Positions 36,426 through 49,211 of a stretch of 64,000 nt of DNA are shown here, piece after piece. The stretch's first letter is position 1. Each line of letters starts with the position of its first letter. The DNA is from Tubulanus polymorphus (lineage: Eukaryota > Nemertea > Palaeonemertea > Tubulaniformes > Tubulanidae). Made by a program: the position numbers and the translations under genes. Under the pieces are notes generated by a model. That model was given only the letters and a program-made list of their open reading frames with translations. It was not told the origin of the DNA and did not search any database. The stretch spans positions 5,816,485-5,880,484 of the forward strand of contig NC_134027.1 in NCBI RefSeq assembly GCF_964204645.1, in the 5' to 3' direction.

Positions 36426-39400
36426 TGTACCGAATCAACCGAGTCAGTTTATCGCAGTGCCACTTTTTGATACTCGATCAACGAAAAATCGCTTTCATTA
36501 ATCCATCAACATCATTCACAGCAATTCCACTGTTTCCATCAGAATTAAAACTTTCGCTACTAAAAAATTAACGCTTTAATCTAGATTGCCGATTGCGGAT
36601 TGCAGATTGTTGCAGCGTCACCTAGTGTGTGTTATTGGATCCCTATTACGGGGAGGCGATGGTGCAGGCCCGTGCCGAGGGGTGTTCGGGGTAGCGAACG
36701 AACTAATCAATATGCGGAAGCAAAGTGTCCTTCAAAAAGTCAGTGGCAAAAAATTTGGATCAAGATTTTTCGAAATTTGGAAATTTTGGGAAAAGGGTAG
36801 ATCGTAAAGATTCAAAATGTATTGTTAGATAATTCCGTAGTAGTGTTCAATGTTATTGTGAAGATGAATGTTATGAATTCAACATCATAGAAATCATAAA
36901 GAGACGTTGTTTTTAAGTTGAAAATCCTCTTAAAGTTGATCTGTCCTTTTTCAACCAAAGGAAAGTGCCCCTTTTCACGGGAAAAAATGCGCTTTTTCTT
37001 GAAATAAAACTACACCTAAAAAATTTATGAAGATGGATTAGTATTTTGGGGTCTATTTTGAATTGTGCATGTTTTTAGTCGTTCATGTTATATAGCTCAC
37101 ATTAATATTGCTGTATCTCAACTGTATCAGTAATATGTCGCACAAACTTTCTTAGAAAGCTTAATTAATCTCATACTAAGTTCTGCGCTGTGAACTTCGT
37201 TAAGAGCCTTCGGGAAATTCGTATTTCGTATCGCGGCCCTAAATAGGCCAGATCGTATTCCGCGCGCCGGCTTTTCGTCATACCACGAACACCTAAAGCG
37301 CCTCTCGGAGACGCTGACGCAGACTGAGAGGCGCCAACACTCGCTAGCTGTCTCTGGAAGCTGGCTAATTACACTGGTTACGCTATACCCCTTATAAAAA
37401 TGAGCATAAACACACCGATCCAAAATACGCAACAGCTTGTTATTAATGAAAACATCTCGCGTTTATCTCTTTTCTTCCTTTCACTAAGAAGCCGTTAGAA
37501 AACGGAAATTCAGGTCAGATACATATCTTGATCGTTATCAGTGCGTTTCCCGGTTTATGGCAAAATTATTTTACCGAATTTTTTGAGAACACCGCCAAAG
37601 ATTAATCGTGTGAGATTATAACTCGGTTTTTGATGGCATTAAGAGATAAGGACAAAGTAAACATATTCTACGAAGATAGATGAATTTCTTCACGTTCCTG
37701 GCAAATCAGGTTTCATAATCTTGAGACGTAACTTGCGTATCAAAAATACACACATGTTTCTATGGGAAAAAACCGTAAAATCTTCAGATTCTTGGGTTTC
37801 ATCTTCATTTTCCTATACTTTACTTTACCTTACTTTACTTTATTCGACAAACTCTTGGTTTTAATTCGAGTGTTACAGTTCATAAAAAGAAAGACTTACG
37901 TATACAACGTACAGTACATAGATGTTGATATACAAGTGAGCGCAGAGTTATCATTGGGAATCAAGTGAAAAATCCAATTTTACCAACAAAAATACACAGT
38001 TTAGGAAGTTCGACTCGATCATTAGTTTGCATCAATAATTCGTATTTAAAAAAGATGAAACGGGTTCGTATAAAATCTCCTGTCCAGATATAATTCCCCT
38101 ATCATTTAAAAATGTACAGTGGAAAAGATAATGAAATTCGCTCCCAATCCCATTCTTTCAGCACGCTCTACATTATCAAATCTACCAGTTTCTACTGGGA
38201 ACTTGTGATATGTATTACGGAATTTAATTGCAATCGATAATAAGGTTATCTTGAAAGGTTAGAGATTTCAGTGTTTTGGTATGTGAACAGCCAAAAACTA
38301 AGTACATTTGATTTGATAAAAACTGGTGTAATCACGGGCGTCCTAGGATTTTCAGAGGTCTTTTTAAAAGGGCCGAATCCACTAGATTTAATATTCAAGT
38401 TCTCAACCTAAAACAACCTAGACCTTAGAACCGATTTCTGTTATAGAGATTTTAGAGAGTAACTGTGGTCCCGGTCTAAACATATATATACATTATATAA
38501 TATTTCAAATCTAAATTGTGTCATAGTGTAAAATTTGCGTAAAAAGATATTTTTCTTTATTTGAAAAGGGGCACTAAGGCCGAAGGAGGTTGTTCGCACC
38601 CCCGTCTTCTCGTTGGCAATAAATGTTCGTTTGTCAATACGCTTCCTAGAATGACGGATGTCTCATGTCCGTTTCTATTCCTCGCAAGTCGCAAGGTGTA
38701 GGCAATTCATACGATAGAGGTAGCGACTGAACATCGGTCGTTTCCGTTTCCGATGAAACATTTATGGAGATACCAAGACAGTGGAGTAAGCCCACCAGGT
38801 CCCTGGGCCCGAGTTCAAAACGAAGCATGTCCTTCATTAGACCTACGTACATAGACTTGAATTCCTAGTGGTTTTTTAGTTTAGTACATATCGCTACCGC
38901 ATAGTGTCGTGAGCGTAGCAGGAATGGTTTTCCCAACGAACCTTCTTCACGCATTCAATCGATTGAATTTGTCTAAAATCTAATCTAAAATTTTTCTAAG
39001 CGGCAAAGGTCTCCTTGAGATTGCGTATATTGATTAATTCTGGAATGAACTAAATTATGACAAGCTTCTGGTGGCTTCTTTAAACTTATCTAGAAAGATT
39101 TTTATATTTTTGTTAAGTACATAATCTGTGTATAGTTGCTTTTTGTCAAATGTGGTTTATTCTATTCTTCGTGTTATGATTACAGATGATTAATACTTGT
39201 CGTTGTCCCTCTGTATACCTCTCGTTGAGGTAATTGATTGTAAATTTATTCCACTCGTTATCTTTAGATTGCAAAATTTTCCCATTTTGATTTGGAAGTT
39301 CAAGATTTGCTAAGGTGAACAATTTGTTAAGGTGAACAAGCTAGACTTCTCATTTCGTTCCCATTTCAAACGCATTGACATACTTTTTTGGGACACTGGT

Positions 39401-42400
39401 GGTGAAAGCATTAAGTTTTATTTTACTACAATTTATTTCTCACACGCTTGATACTCGATGGGTTGCGTTTGATATGAAACCACATAATCCCACTTGTCTT
39501 TGTGGGAAACTTTTTTGAATGATACTTATTAAAACATGCTTTCTCAATCTGTAAAAATATCTGAGACACTTTGGAGTGGGAGATAACAAGTTGACATAAA
39601 TGACGAAAGTGGGTTCAATCGGGTTCGCTTTGATACACGAGTATGACACTTGTTTAATGCTCATTGAAAATATACAAAATCCACCTTCAGCCACGACCAC
39701 ACGAGCGTTTTTGGCCCGTGTCAAATTTGCCTGGAAAAACCGTTCACACGGGTGTCAGATGGACCCGTACCTGTTTGGCCCGACCAAACGTCGGACCAGG
39801 CCCAGCCAAATGTTACTACGGGCTGAATTGTGTGTGAATCGCTACTGGTTCCAGAAGTGGCCCACTTGCTCACTGCACTTTGTTTAAGTATTGTTTAGTA
39901 CGAGTACGCGCTCTCTGATTGGGCACCGGCCAAATTGATCTTGGGCCTGATCCGTGCCAATTTGATTCAGGCCAAATCTTATCCATGTGATCGCGGCTTT
40001 CATGAAACAGCAGGAATCAAATAAGTATATAGTAAGCTACGCACAGTTTGTAACATCGATCGGATGATGGATGTCATACATCCGTTTTTTCCGAGTTTCT
40101 GGAAATCTTATCTCGTGACTCTCAAATTGTTAGATAACACCACTCCGTCCATCGCGTCGAATAAGATGTATCATAGAAGTGAATGGATGTATGAAAGAAA
40201 GCTCTCAAGTTTATTCATGACATGCTCTTCATTTATTCATTAGGAGTGAATCACAAACAATTAGATGGTGACGTCAGCGACCTCTATCGTATACATCAGT
40301 TTTTTGAACTCACAACAATTTGAATCCCGATCGGCAAACCTAAGACAATCCTAAGACTTTCGAAATTTATCTTCATTAATCTCACTAATAGTGATTCAAA
40401 TCTCGTTGCCATGCTGTCGACGATCGGATCATTTTTGCAGGAGAACAGTTCGTGAAACATACATCAGAAAGAAGAAGCCGATTATCGAAGAGAACTTATA
40501 TCAGTTGTTCAAACTGTCACATATGTATACACAAAACTTAAGTTGTGTAACTCAGTGTTTATGCAACACCGAAACTGATATGAATTATACCTTGTTTTAT
40601 TGATGGTTTTGCCGTTTGTCTTGTCAAGTTGTTGGCCATTGCACGACCAGTCATAATTCTCAAATCTGAACTTTTAGCCCCTTTGGTTGTTGTAATATCG
40701 AGCTCCAAAAAACCTCGAGAAATTATCAGGGAATAGTAATAAATCATATAAACGTATTCCTGTTAAAAACTATGCCAGGATACAGGATTCTGCTACCCAT
40801 ATTGCAAGTCCATCCAATCGTTTCTTTCTCATCAGAGGATTTCTTATCTTTGACGTTGGACCATGGAACTTCGTTTTAGAATCCATGGTTAGACTGTCTA
40901 TTTCGCGATCAAAAATTATGAAACATGTCGAGGTGATGAGAGAAAGACAGTTGTCGAAATATCACACCAACCAAATAAAGACAATAACTGGTCAAACGTC
41001 TAAACTACTGATTACTGAGAAAGATCTTATCGGCATCATTTCATCGGTGCATGGTCGAAATAAATCTCGAAGGTGGTCCGATACACTTCACGCACGCGTC
41101 AATGAAAATTAGTTCGGAAGTAAATTGTTTATCAAACGAATCAAGTTGAAACAACGTTCGGCAATTTTCGATCCAGATGTATCACACCTCCGCAGGTGAT
41201 CGAATACGAACTATCACAGAAACCACAAACAAATCTAACGGGACAATGCGACTGCGTTCGTGTATCGATTTCAATTGTATATAAAAATTACATTCACCCT
41301 CCAGCGTCAGCATCGAAAAACTATACCACCCATAATGAAGCACCCTCATCGTAGTAATTCCCGCGTTTAGATCGAGGGCACGGACTGTTTTCAGCTAAAC
41401 AACATACAAATTCTTTATCCTTGGTTCGAAATCGACAGTCTTCATTTTCGGTTTAAACTTCGAAGTTGTTTTCACAGGCTGATTAACTAAAATAACCTCT
41501 CTTTTGTAGAGACCCACACCAAAAAACAAGCAGTGACTGCGGCATATACAGTGATACGATTTCAATAGTTATTGACAGTCAGCGTCACCCCGTCTTTCAT
41601 TGTAAAGCTGCAGAATCGAAGGTTATGTGGGGCCTCTCTTCAAGAATCTGAGGTTTATGTGGATTATTTCTCTCCAAGTTTGAAATTCCGACATGGCACG
41701 TATTTACTACGATGATGATCATATCTCGTATTTCCTGTTTATCAATATTTTGGCGCTTTAACACAATACGTAATAGCGAAACCATAAATGACTGAGTATA
41801 CACACTCAGTCGACATTGTTTGTAAATTATGGATGCATATTTTTCTGATAATAATCGCTTCGTAAGAGCAGAAATTGCTATAGACAGTACGTTGTAAGAG
41901 CCTAGGGGTTTAACTCTTTCAGTCGAAACCGGATCAGGATCGAATCCGTGTAGCAGACTCGTGGAAAAATACGTGGTATTCTTTCTTTGTTTGAAAGTTA
42001 TCATCGATAATGAAAATTACAGTTATTTTGGAAACAATTATTTGTATTGATACACCTTGATCAGGTATTGAGAAAAAAGACATAGAAGATAACGTCTTAA
42101 TTCATGTTATGTTAGCAAATCAATTTCGAGAATAGGGTAAATTTTGCAGAAGTTTCGGATGTATTTCGTAGAAATTTCTTCCCAGAACCCGCGAGCCATG
42201 CAGTATTTAGATTTATGCTTTCGTGTTAATTTCGGTTTGACAAGCTGCATATGTATATGCTTGCGTGAATAATTGCACTCTTATTCCCAGGCCCGGACAA
42301 TTTTGCTAGGAGATCAAGAACCCCTCTTGAACAATCTGCAGATGATTGCTAATAAATTTCGCATTAAACGAGTTAATAATCTTCTAAATCGGAAGTCAGG

Positions 42401-43535
42401 GGCATTGTTCCGTTTTTATTTCAATGTGGCTTAACAAATAAAAATCTACATTGCTAATGGGGATTATAATTCATTTTGATGTTGTATTTATACAATAATT
42501 TCGAATTTTACGTTCTTATTTTTGGAAAATAAAGTTACAATCGATCATATTGTCGTGATTTATGTGTGGCGCATACTTCGTTTACGACGGGGATGATCGA
42601 TGCGCGTAAAATTCAAACCCAAACAATGATTTTTTAGATATTTTTACAGTGTCGCACGGACGAAAAAAGTCACTCGAAATATATAAGACGTGATAAAAAG
42701 GGTGGAAATTATATAGCATTTGGGCTGTAAACATATTTGCAGCAAATTATGCTGGTGTTGTGTGTTTGAAGCGAGGTGTGAGGTAGCTGACAATCATGCC
42801 GAAAAGTGTGAATGCGCATGCGCAACACTGGCGCCAAAATACCAGACGATTATTTAGTAAAATTGACATACCAATATATGTATATATATACATGTATATC
42901 GAGAAGTATTTTTGGTTTTTTTTTGGTTTTTATATACTTTCTGATTAGAACAGGCAAAACTTGGACTAATAGCAGCATCTAACTAAATCGGAACTCTCAA
43001 CCTTATTGATATTTCTGTTTGATGACGGACACGATATTTCCTTTCACATATCCCTTAGAGAAGTCTACTTTACTTCCAGAAGGGTTAATATTACAAAAAA
43101 CAACTCGCTTATTAATTCTGCTGGAAGTTTATGTACCTGGTTTGTATATGATAATCCAGTTGGCGGTTATGTTTTCTGGGTAGATTTGCGCTGTCAGTTA
43201 GGTAAATTATAGCTTTGTGTTCGCCTATTGTTTAGACTAGACTCGCAGTTACATTGTGTCCAGTTGCTGCATCTTTTCAGAAAAAAAATACATTTTTTAC
43301 CAGCTCCAGTTTCCAGCTCGCTAACAAATATCACTCCCGACTGTATACGAATAACCATAAACAGTAACGAATAGTAAACGATAGCTTCCCGCTCGAGGAA
43401 CTATTTCCAAAATTTGGGTCCTATTTACCTGTGATGAATATAACTTGACGTCAGAGTATGCTTGTATTAGTAAAATATGAATAAGTTAGATATGAAAATA
43501 TATACGAAATTGCCGACAGTGTCTTAGTCAAACAC
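36426..43535. other. Intergenic region, no recognised gene
   Basis: No coding sequence was recognised in about 7 kb. A 9-bp inverted repeat (GCGCCTCTC at 37298-37306 and its complement at 37326-37334) lies in a GC-richer patch. Short tandem duplications occur at 37815-37845 and 39310-39345. Confidence 0.35.
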
Positions 43536-43650
43536 CTGGATCCAGTTCCACAGTTCTGATTTAAATTTAACCCTAGAGTTAAAACTTTGAAAATGAACTG
43601 ATGTTAACTCAGAGTTAACTCTAACTCACAACTGTGGAACCGGGCCCCGG
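43536..43650. mobile_element. Short inverted-repeat element (MITE-like)
   Basis: GTTCCACAGTT at 43545-43555 is the exact complement of AACTGTGGAAC at 43630-43640. The homology continues outward imperfectly (CCTGGATCCA against the complement of CGGGCCCCGG). Inside are several copies of GTTAACTC/GAGTTAA-like words. The structure resembles a non-autonomous terminal-inverted-repeat element of about 115 bp. No clear target-site duplication was identified. Confidence 0.45.
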
Positions 43651-43696
43651 TATTTCTCATATTGATTGATTGACGGCTAATCTTGGAGTCTGAGCC

Positions 43697-43740
43697 CGTC
43701 GGCTAAACTCGCCGACGTTTCGGTCATACCTGGACAAGTT
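43697..43740 (-). repeat. Hairpin with GACCGAAACGTCGGC motif
   Basis: CGTCGGC at 43697-43703 pairs perfectly with GCCGACG at 43711-43717. On the minus strand the sequence continues as GACCGAAACGTCGGC. The GAAACGTC word is typical of mobile-element-associated hammerhead-like motifs, but no clear CUGANGA box is seen. It lies just downstream of the inverted-repeat element and could be part of it. Confidence 0.3.
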
Positions 43741-46700
43741 CCCACTTTCGATAAACGCTCTCCGAAAAGCATGATATCCACTAAATCAACTGACAAATTT
43801 ATAATTGAGAGCTAAGAGCGTTTTATCGCTTAGTAAAATACGCGTCATGCGTCTGTAGATCATCAGTTTTATTAATACTGAAAAATCTACGCCTAATCAA
43901 CTAGCGATTTTGCGATATTCGATAAAAACGACGCCAAATGAATTTTCCCGGTTTCAGAGATTTGCTTACCGAAAAAGTGAAAAGACGTTTCGAGAGATTA
44001 CCATCGATTTTGAACAACATATACGCAGATTTAATGCAGTGCGGGATTCCAGGATCAACCAAAAATATATCTTTATGTGTTATGATGTTATGCATGTGCT
44101 TTTTGTGAATTCGTTTTTATCGCACAAAGGAAAGAATATCAACCAAATCTTCTGATCAAATCTTCTGATCAAAACCATGCTGGACATAAGTCGAAAACAT
44201 GGATGGCAAATAATCTCTGATCGTAGCTAATCTACGGGGCCATTGTGCCTTGATTTATCAGAAAAATTAAACATTTCAATGAAATGTTCCACGGTAACAG
44301 CACCTTGGTTGTTATTGCCTTGCGTTCAGTGATTTTCCACTTGTGAGACGCTGAAAGGAACACTGTTTCCTCTTCAAGATGATGACCGTTTTGTTTATCA
44401 CGTGAACTTCAGAGTTACAGGTGTAAAATGCCGAACAACGTCAGCATTTATAAACTCGCAAGCCCTCCGGTTATCACCAATAATCACTGGCCATGATTTG
44501 GCCACGCTTCCACGAGTCTGACTTGCTCGCAGAATAAACGATGAATAAACAAATTCGTCTTTAATGTTTCTGCCATAGTTTGTGGCTTTTCCCGTTACTT
44601 CGTATCGGTAGATCGATCGTTTCTTCGATTATGTTAATTTTTCATCATCTAATTACTAGAATTATCATATAGATCTGGATTTTCGTTAAGACGTTTTATC
44701 AAATCAACTCACTTTTACAAAATGCATGATCCATCAGGTGTGGCGAATCTGACATTTGTTAGCCTAGTGAATATATATTAGCAAAAGTGTAGTATATGAG
44801 GTAATCCTAATCACTTAATCCAATATCTCAACACCTGTAAAAAGAAGGCACTGATGCAAGAATATCCGTAAGCACATTCAGAGGCGTAAGAACATTTTTC
44901 GAATCTTGATTATAATCGCACCGTTGAGGAGTTTTTCACATATAAATCCTTTGGAAGTACGATGCTTTTCCTTCGAAACCGCCAAAGATAATGAGGTCCT
45001 GGAATGATACTATCCACTATTTAATTCCCACTTTCTTCCATTGTGTACTAACAAAATATCTTAAGACTAAACATGGTGCAAATATTTTTGAGTCGAAAGC
45101 TTCGAAATCGTACGACCTTCCCTGTATGATTTACCAAACAATTTATAAATTCTTTCCATACGAATAAACCAAGTTTCATGCCGAGATATAATCAATTTAC
45201 GCAATCAGTGCCAAGAGTAAATGGAATTTTTTATAAAACAGTTTAGATTGCTACATATATATGTATATATGAAGGTGTTTTAACGCCGGTTCTCCATCAC
45301 ATACCCTGACAGCAAAGTTATTACAATTTAACGATTTATCCTCCTGGATATTGTAATGTCGGTGAGGTTATTATAACTTCGCCTATTTAAAAAAATGGTG
45401 AATACGAAAAGGTTTAAAAAGTCGTCATCGGACTGTTGATTTCTGTAGATCGTCTTTGCAAAAACCCAGTCATTCTTCTAATCCGATAGTTTTTCATGTT
45501 GAAAATTATTTTTTCCGGATAAACACACATTTTTTACCCGGAAATACAACTCTCATTTTCGCAACAAAATTTTTTGCAACACTTGAAAACGCATCGGTAA
45601 ACAATGCAGAATATAATTTGTATCTTCCTCCCGTAGGAAAGCAAAATAATCAGAAGTTTATCATTTGACCCCACACACGAAGATTGAAGTGCTGGACCTA
45701 AAAGTCCTTAGAAGTTGCCACCGCTCAGATTCATTATTCGTATTCAAAGGAATTGAAAATCATACCGTCTAAAATATCTTTAACATTTTAATGATGATCA
45801 TCCTAAACTTTTTATCATGGGAAATGTATGATTATTCATGATTATTATGAATCGGAAGAAAGCTTGGAGACGGACGATTTCTGGACGAATAGATCGACAA
45901 AGGGCCGAATCCAACACAACAGTTGCTGCGTTGTTGTTGATGTTGTTGTGTGAGTTTTTCGCACTGTAGGCCGAGGTAGTGGTGACATCGCTCGGCAGCT
46001 GTCTTCACTTGATTCAGACGCCGTTACTACGTAGAAACCGATCGCTAACTTCTTTTCACGGCCCGGTTTGCTTCACGAATCAAGGACAGCAATAGTTTGT
46101 TGCAATAGATTATGTAACAATGGGCCAGCGAAACCGCTAAAAACTTTTTGAGATGGGGTACTTTTTTCGATTTTACGTAGCTGAAAGACTTTTTTCTAAG
46201 GATCTAAATCTAAATCTTTTGTTATGCACAAAATTCATTAGGATTTGAAAGGCCTTTGCGATGCCGGGTGGAATATGAAATAAGATCAAAAATAGATATG
46301 CAGAAGTTATGAACAGCTGAAATTGTATTCCTTTGAGTTATCAGAGATTAAAGGATATTTTCGTCTTTAAAAACGCTGCAGTGCAGTCTCTCTGAAGTGC
46401 AATGACTTTGAAGACAGCGGTGGCTACAGTTTTAGACGTTTCAACGTCTGTTTTATTACTAAACCCATACCACCCGTGTTTCCTCGGAGCACAAAACTCG
46501 AGACAAATTTTCGTAAGGTGCATTCATTTACAGATTTTCTTTTCGTCATATTGAATAAAATTTTTTTTTTTGTAAAATCGCGATATGTTGATGGAGCACG
46601 TGCGATTAAATTGTCGGCGCGTACCGGTGATGCGTGTTCCAGATGCGAAAAGTAACAATGACGCAATTCACGAACAGACGAACTATTGTTTGTAAATAGC

Positions 46701-49211
46701 CAATAGCATCTAAATACAGGTGCATATCATCATAGGTAAAAATGCGCAGACTATCTAATTAATCTGAAGAAACGTCGGCCGAAAATTTTCATGAATTCGT
46801 GCACGTTATTTTTAACGAACGATGTCTTCCTGATGTTCGTATAAGCAGCAATTAAACCGTCTCACCCATGTAGGTTATTATTATGTGAATCGATTGAAAT
46901 TACGAAACGAACAAATCAGAAGTTATGAACATTCTTGATCAAACCCTAGCCCGATTCGAACGTATAATTACAACAAATATTCCCAAAGGTTATTTGACAA
47001 CACGATACAGAGCGAGTGGAATAGAACGCTAATATATTCGCAATAACTTAATAACTTTATGATAATCAATATTCATATTTATTCTAGGTATATACGTGTA
47101 TCAATTTTATATCTTATATCTTCAACAGTAGATATTTTATCAGTGCCGGACTGGTCAGTGTCAGTGCCTATAAAAACACATGTACTCTTCCTTTCACCCT
47201 CTTTCATCTGGACATTCAAATCTACCCTCGTTCTAAACTACCTCCCAAAATACAGCAAGAAATTCATTCAATTGTACCTTGCTTTAGAATATGCTACGAA
47301 ATACCTTGTTCTCACGGCTTAGTCGAAGTTCGCTTATCAGGTGTTATTTAACAGGCAAGGAAGTGTGGATAACGTTACCTACTTAAACGACTCATCATCG
47401 AATTAATCTAATTTATGATGAGAGATGGTACCTTTCATTTTCGTACAGAAATCTGACTCAACTCCAGAAGTTCATAAAAAACCCCCATTAACTGTCTTAA
47501 TCGAAGGTGTTTTGACACCGCGGCTCTACAATCGACAATAACGCTCATTCACAAAGTATTAATTGTTTATATGCACTGTGAGCTCGGTCGCTTTGTGCGA
47601 TTTTCCTAAACCCCGATAAGCCATTATCGCAACGGATTGGCATTAATATCGGCAGGTTGAAATAAATAACTGATATCTTTTGTTGTTGTTAGGCGAACTT
47701 TTAATGTGCTTTTCCATTGCTAGATGGCGCTGAACAACAAAATTTTGTTTGAGATTTTCGGATATTTTAAGCCAGAGGAACCGCAGTAATTTCATGCAAT
47801 TTCAATAAATGATATTATTCGTATAGCGCTAGAGACTTGGATTTCTTTTTTCATTCAACCGGTTCATTACTCATCTGCCGCAACTATAGAGCAATTAAAC
47901 TATAATTGGCCATGAAGCCCATCACTCGCAGATGCTACAATAGAATGTCAACAATTTCCGAACTGAAGATCTTTGCAATTGATAACCGACTGATAAATGC
48001 CGACTTATCAGTCGGGTAAACCACCTGACAGCACAGTGTGTGGCCCGTATGCGTCGAGATCTTTGTTTACTTGTATTTTTGGTCGTGCATGGAATATATG
48101 TCACTCGACATTATAAAGAAGGAACGTGCCGTACGGAACCTCGGGTAAAATACAGATGATCGACCCAATATGATGGACCGGGTCTTATCGAAGTAGCAAA
48201 TTCTACTCCTCCTTCAATATGCTGATGATTTTCTTTCATTTTTCATGAATGTGGCTTGAATACTTGAAATGCAAAATGCTGAAATATTTATGGTAGCTCA
48301 ACAACCTTGAATTATGTTCTAAATAAGGCAAATATCAAAATCGTTGAATGAAATACCCTTTTAGTGAAAAGCATTATATTGTTAAAAGTTTTTCAATGAA
48401 TGGGGATGGCTCCGATTATATCAGATATGTTCTTCCAAATATTAACGGAGGTTACTCAAAATTCTCTCAGCGACGATATTTTGCTCATAAGTTACGAGGT
48501 TTTTTAATTTGATATTACAACATGCAACAATATTTGCTATTGTTTAATAAATACACGCATTACTCGGTGGATGGCTTCACTTCGGTAATTTCGGTGGCGT
48601 TAAGACAAAAACAAACACTTTCCAACGGAGTAAGGACCGCACTGGTACAGATAAATAAATATAATTTTGGATGCACAGAACGTTAGGTAGTCTTTGAACC
48701 GATGACGCTTAAATTGTGGGAGGTGCTTGAGGATGTTGATGGAGGTGCCTGCTGTATCTGGCCTCTCACATTTGATGTGAAGGGGTGCAGGGGTTGTGAA
48801 ATAACGCCAATTCCGATCATATTTCCTCCAATCGTTGGCAATTAGCGTCTCGAGCTAAAGTAGTACTATACGAAGGCTGGTCGAATTACAAAGCGCTAAT
48901 AATCTGCTGGGATTTCCCTTCCTCCTCCAACAGCTGTGAGCTACCCACCCGCGCCGTCGAATGGTGCGTCCCAGATGCAACAGATAACCTCAACTGAGTA
49001 AAGTTTCAAGTTTTGGATGAGAAGTGGTCTTTATTCTGAAAGCATCCATCAGCGCAGCAAGTTCAACTTTATCTTCCAAGTCGTGCACAACTCAATTAAC
49101 GCTACAGTTATTCCGTGAGTCAGTCACTCGCACACGCTGAGATTTCGTTCGCAAGTTTTACTGCTAACATTCTACAATTCATTAATCGAATTCGCTTAAA
49201 TATAGCGTTTA
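43741..49211. other. Upstream region of FoxF
   Basis: No gene was recognised. It contains an 11-bp perfect hairpin at 47986-48015 and an E-box CAGCTG near 48931 in a GC-richer patch a few hundred bases upstream of the FoxF start. The FoxF promoter must lie at the right end, but no TATA box at a convincing distance was found. Confidence 0.35.

Noticed and set aside
41597-42004. 135-codon minus-strand open frame
   Set aside because: Composition and lack of any recognisable domain fit a chance frame.
48920-48950. GLI-like ACCCACC words upstream of FoxF and in its intron
   Set aside because: Only about 6-7 of 9 positions match the GLI consensus, too weak to call.
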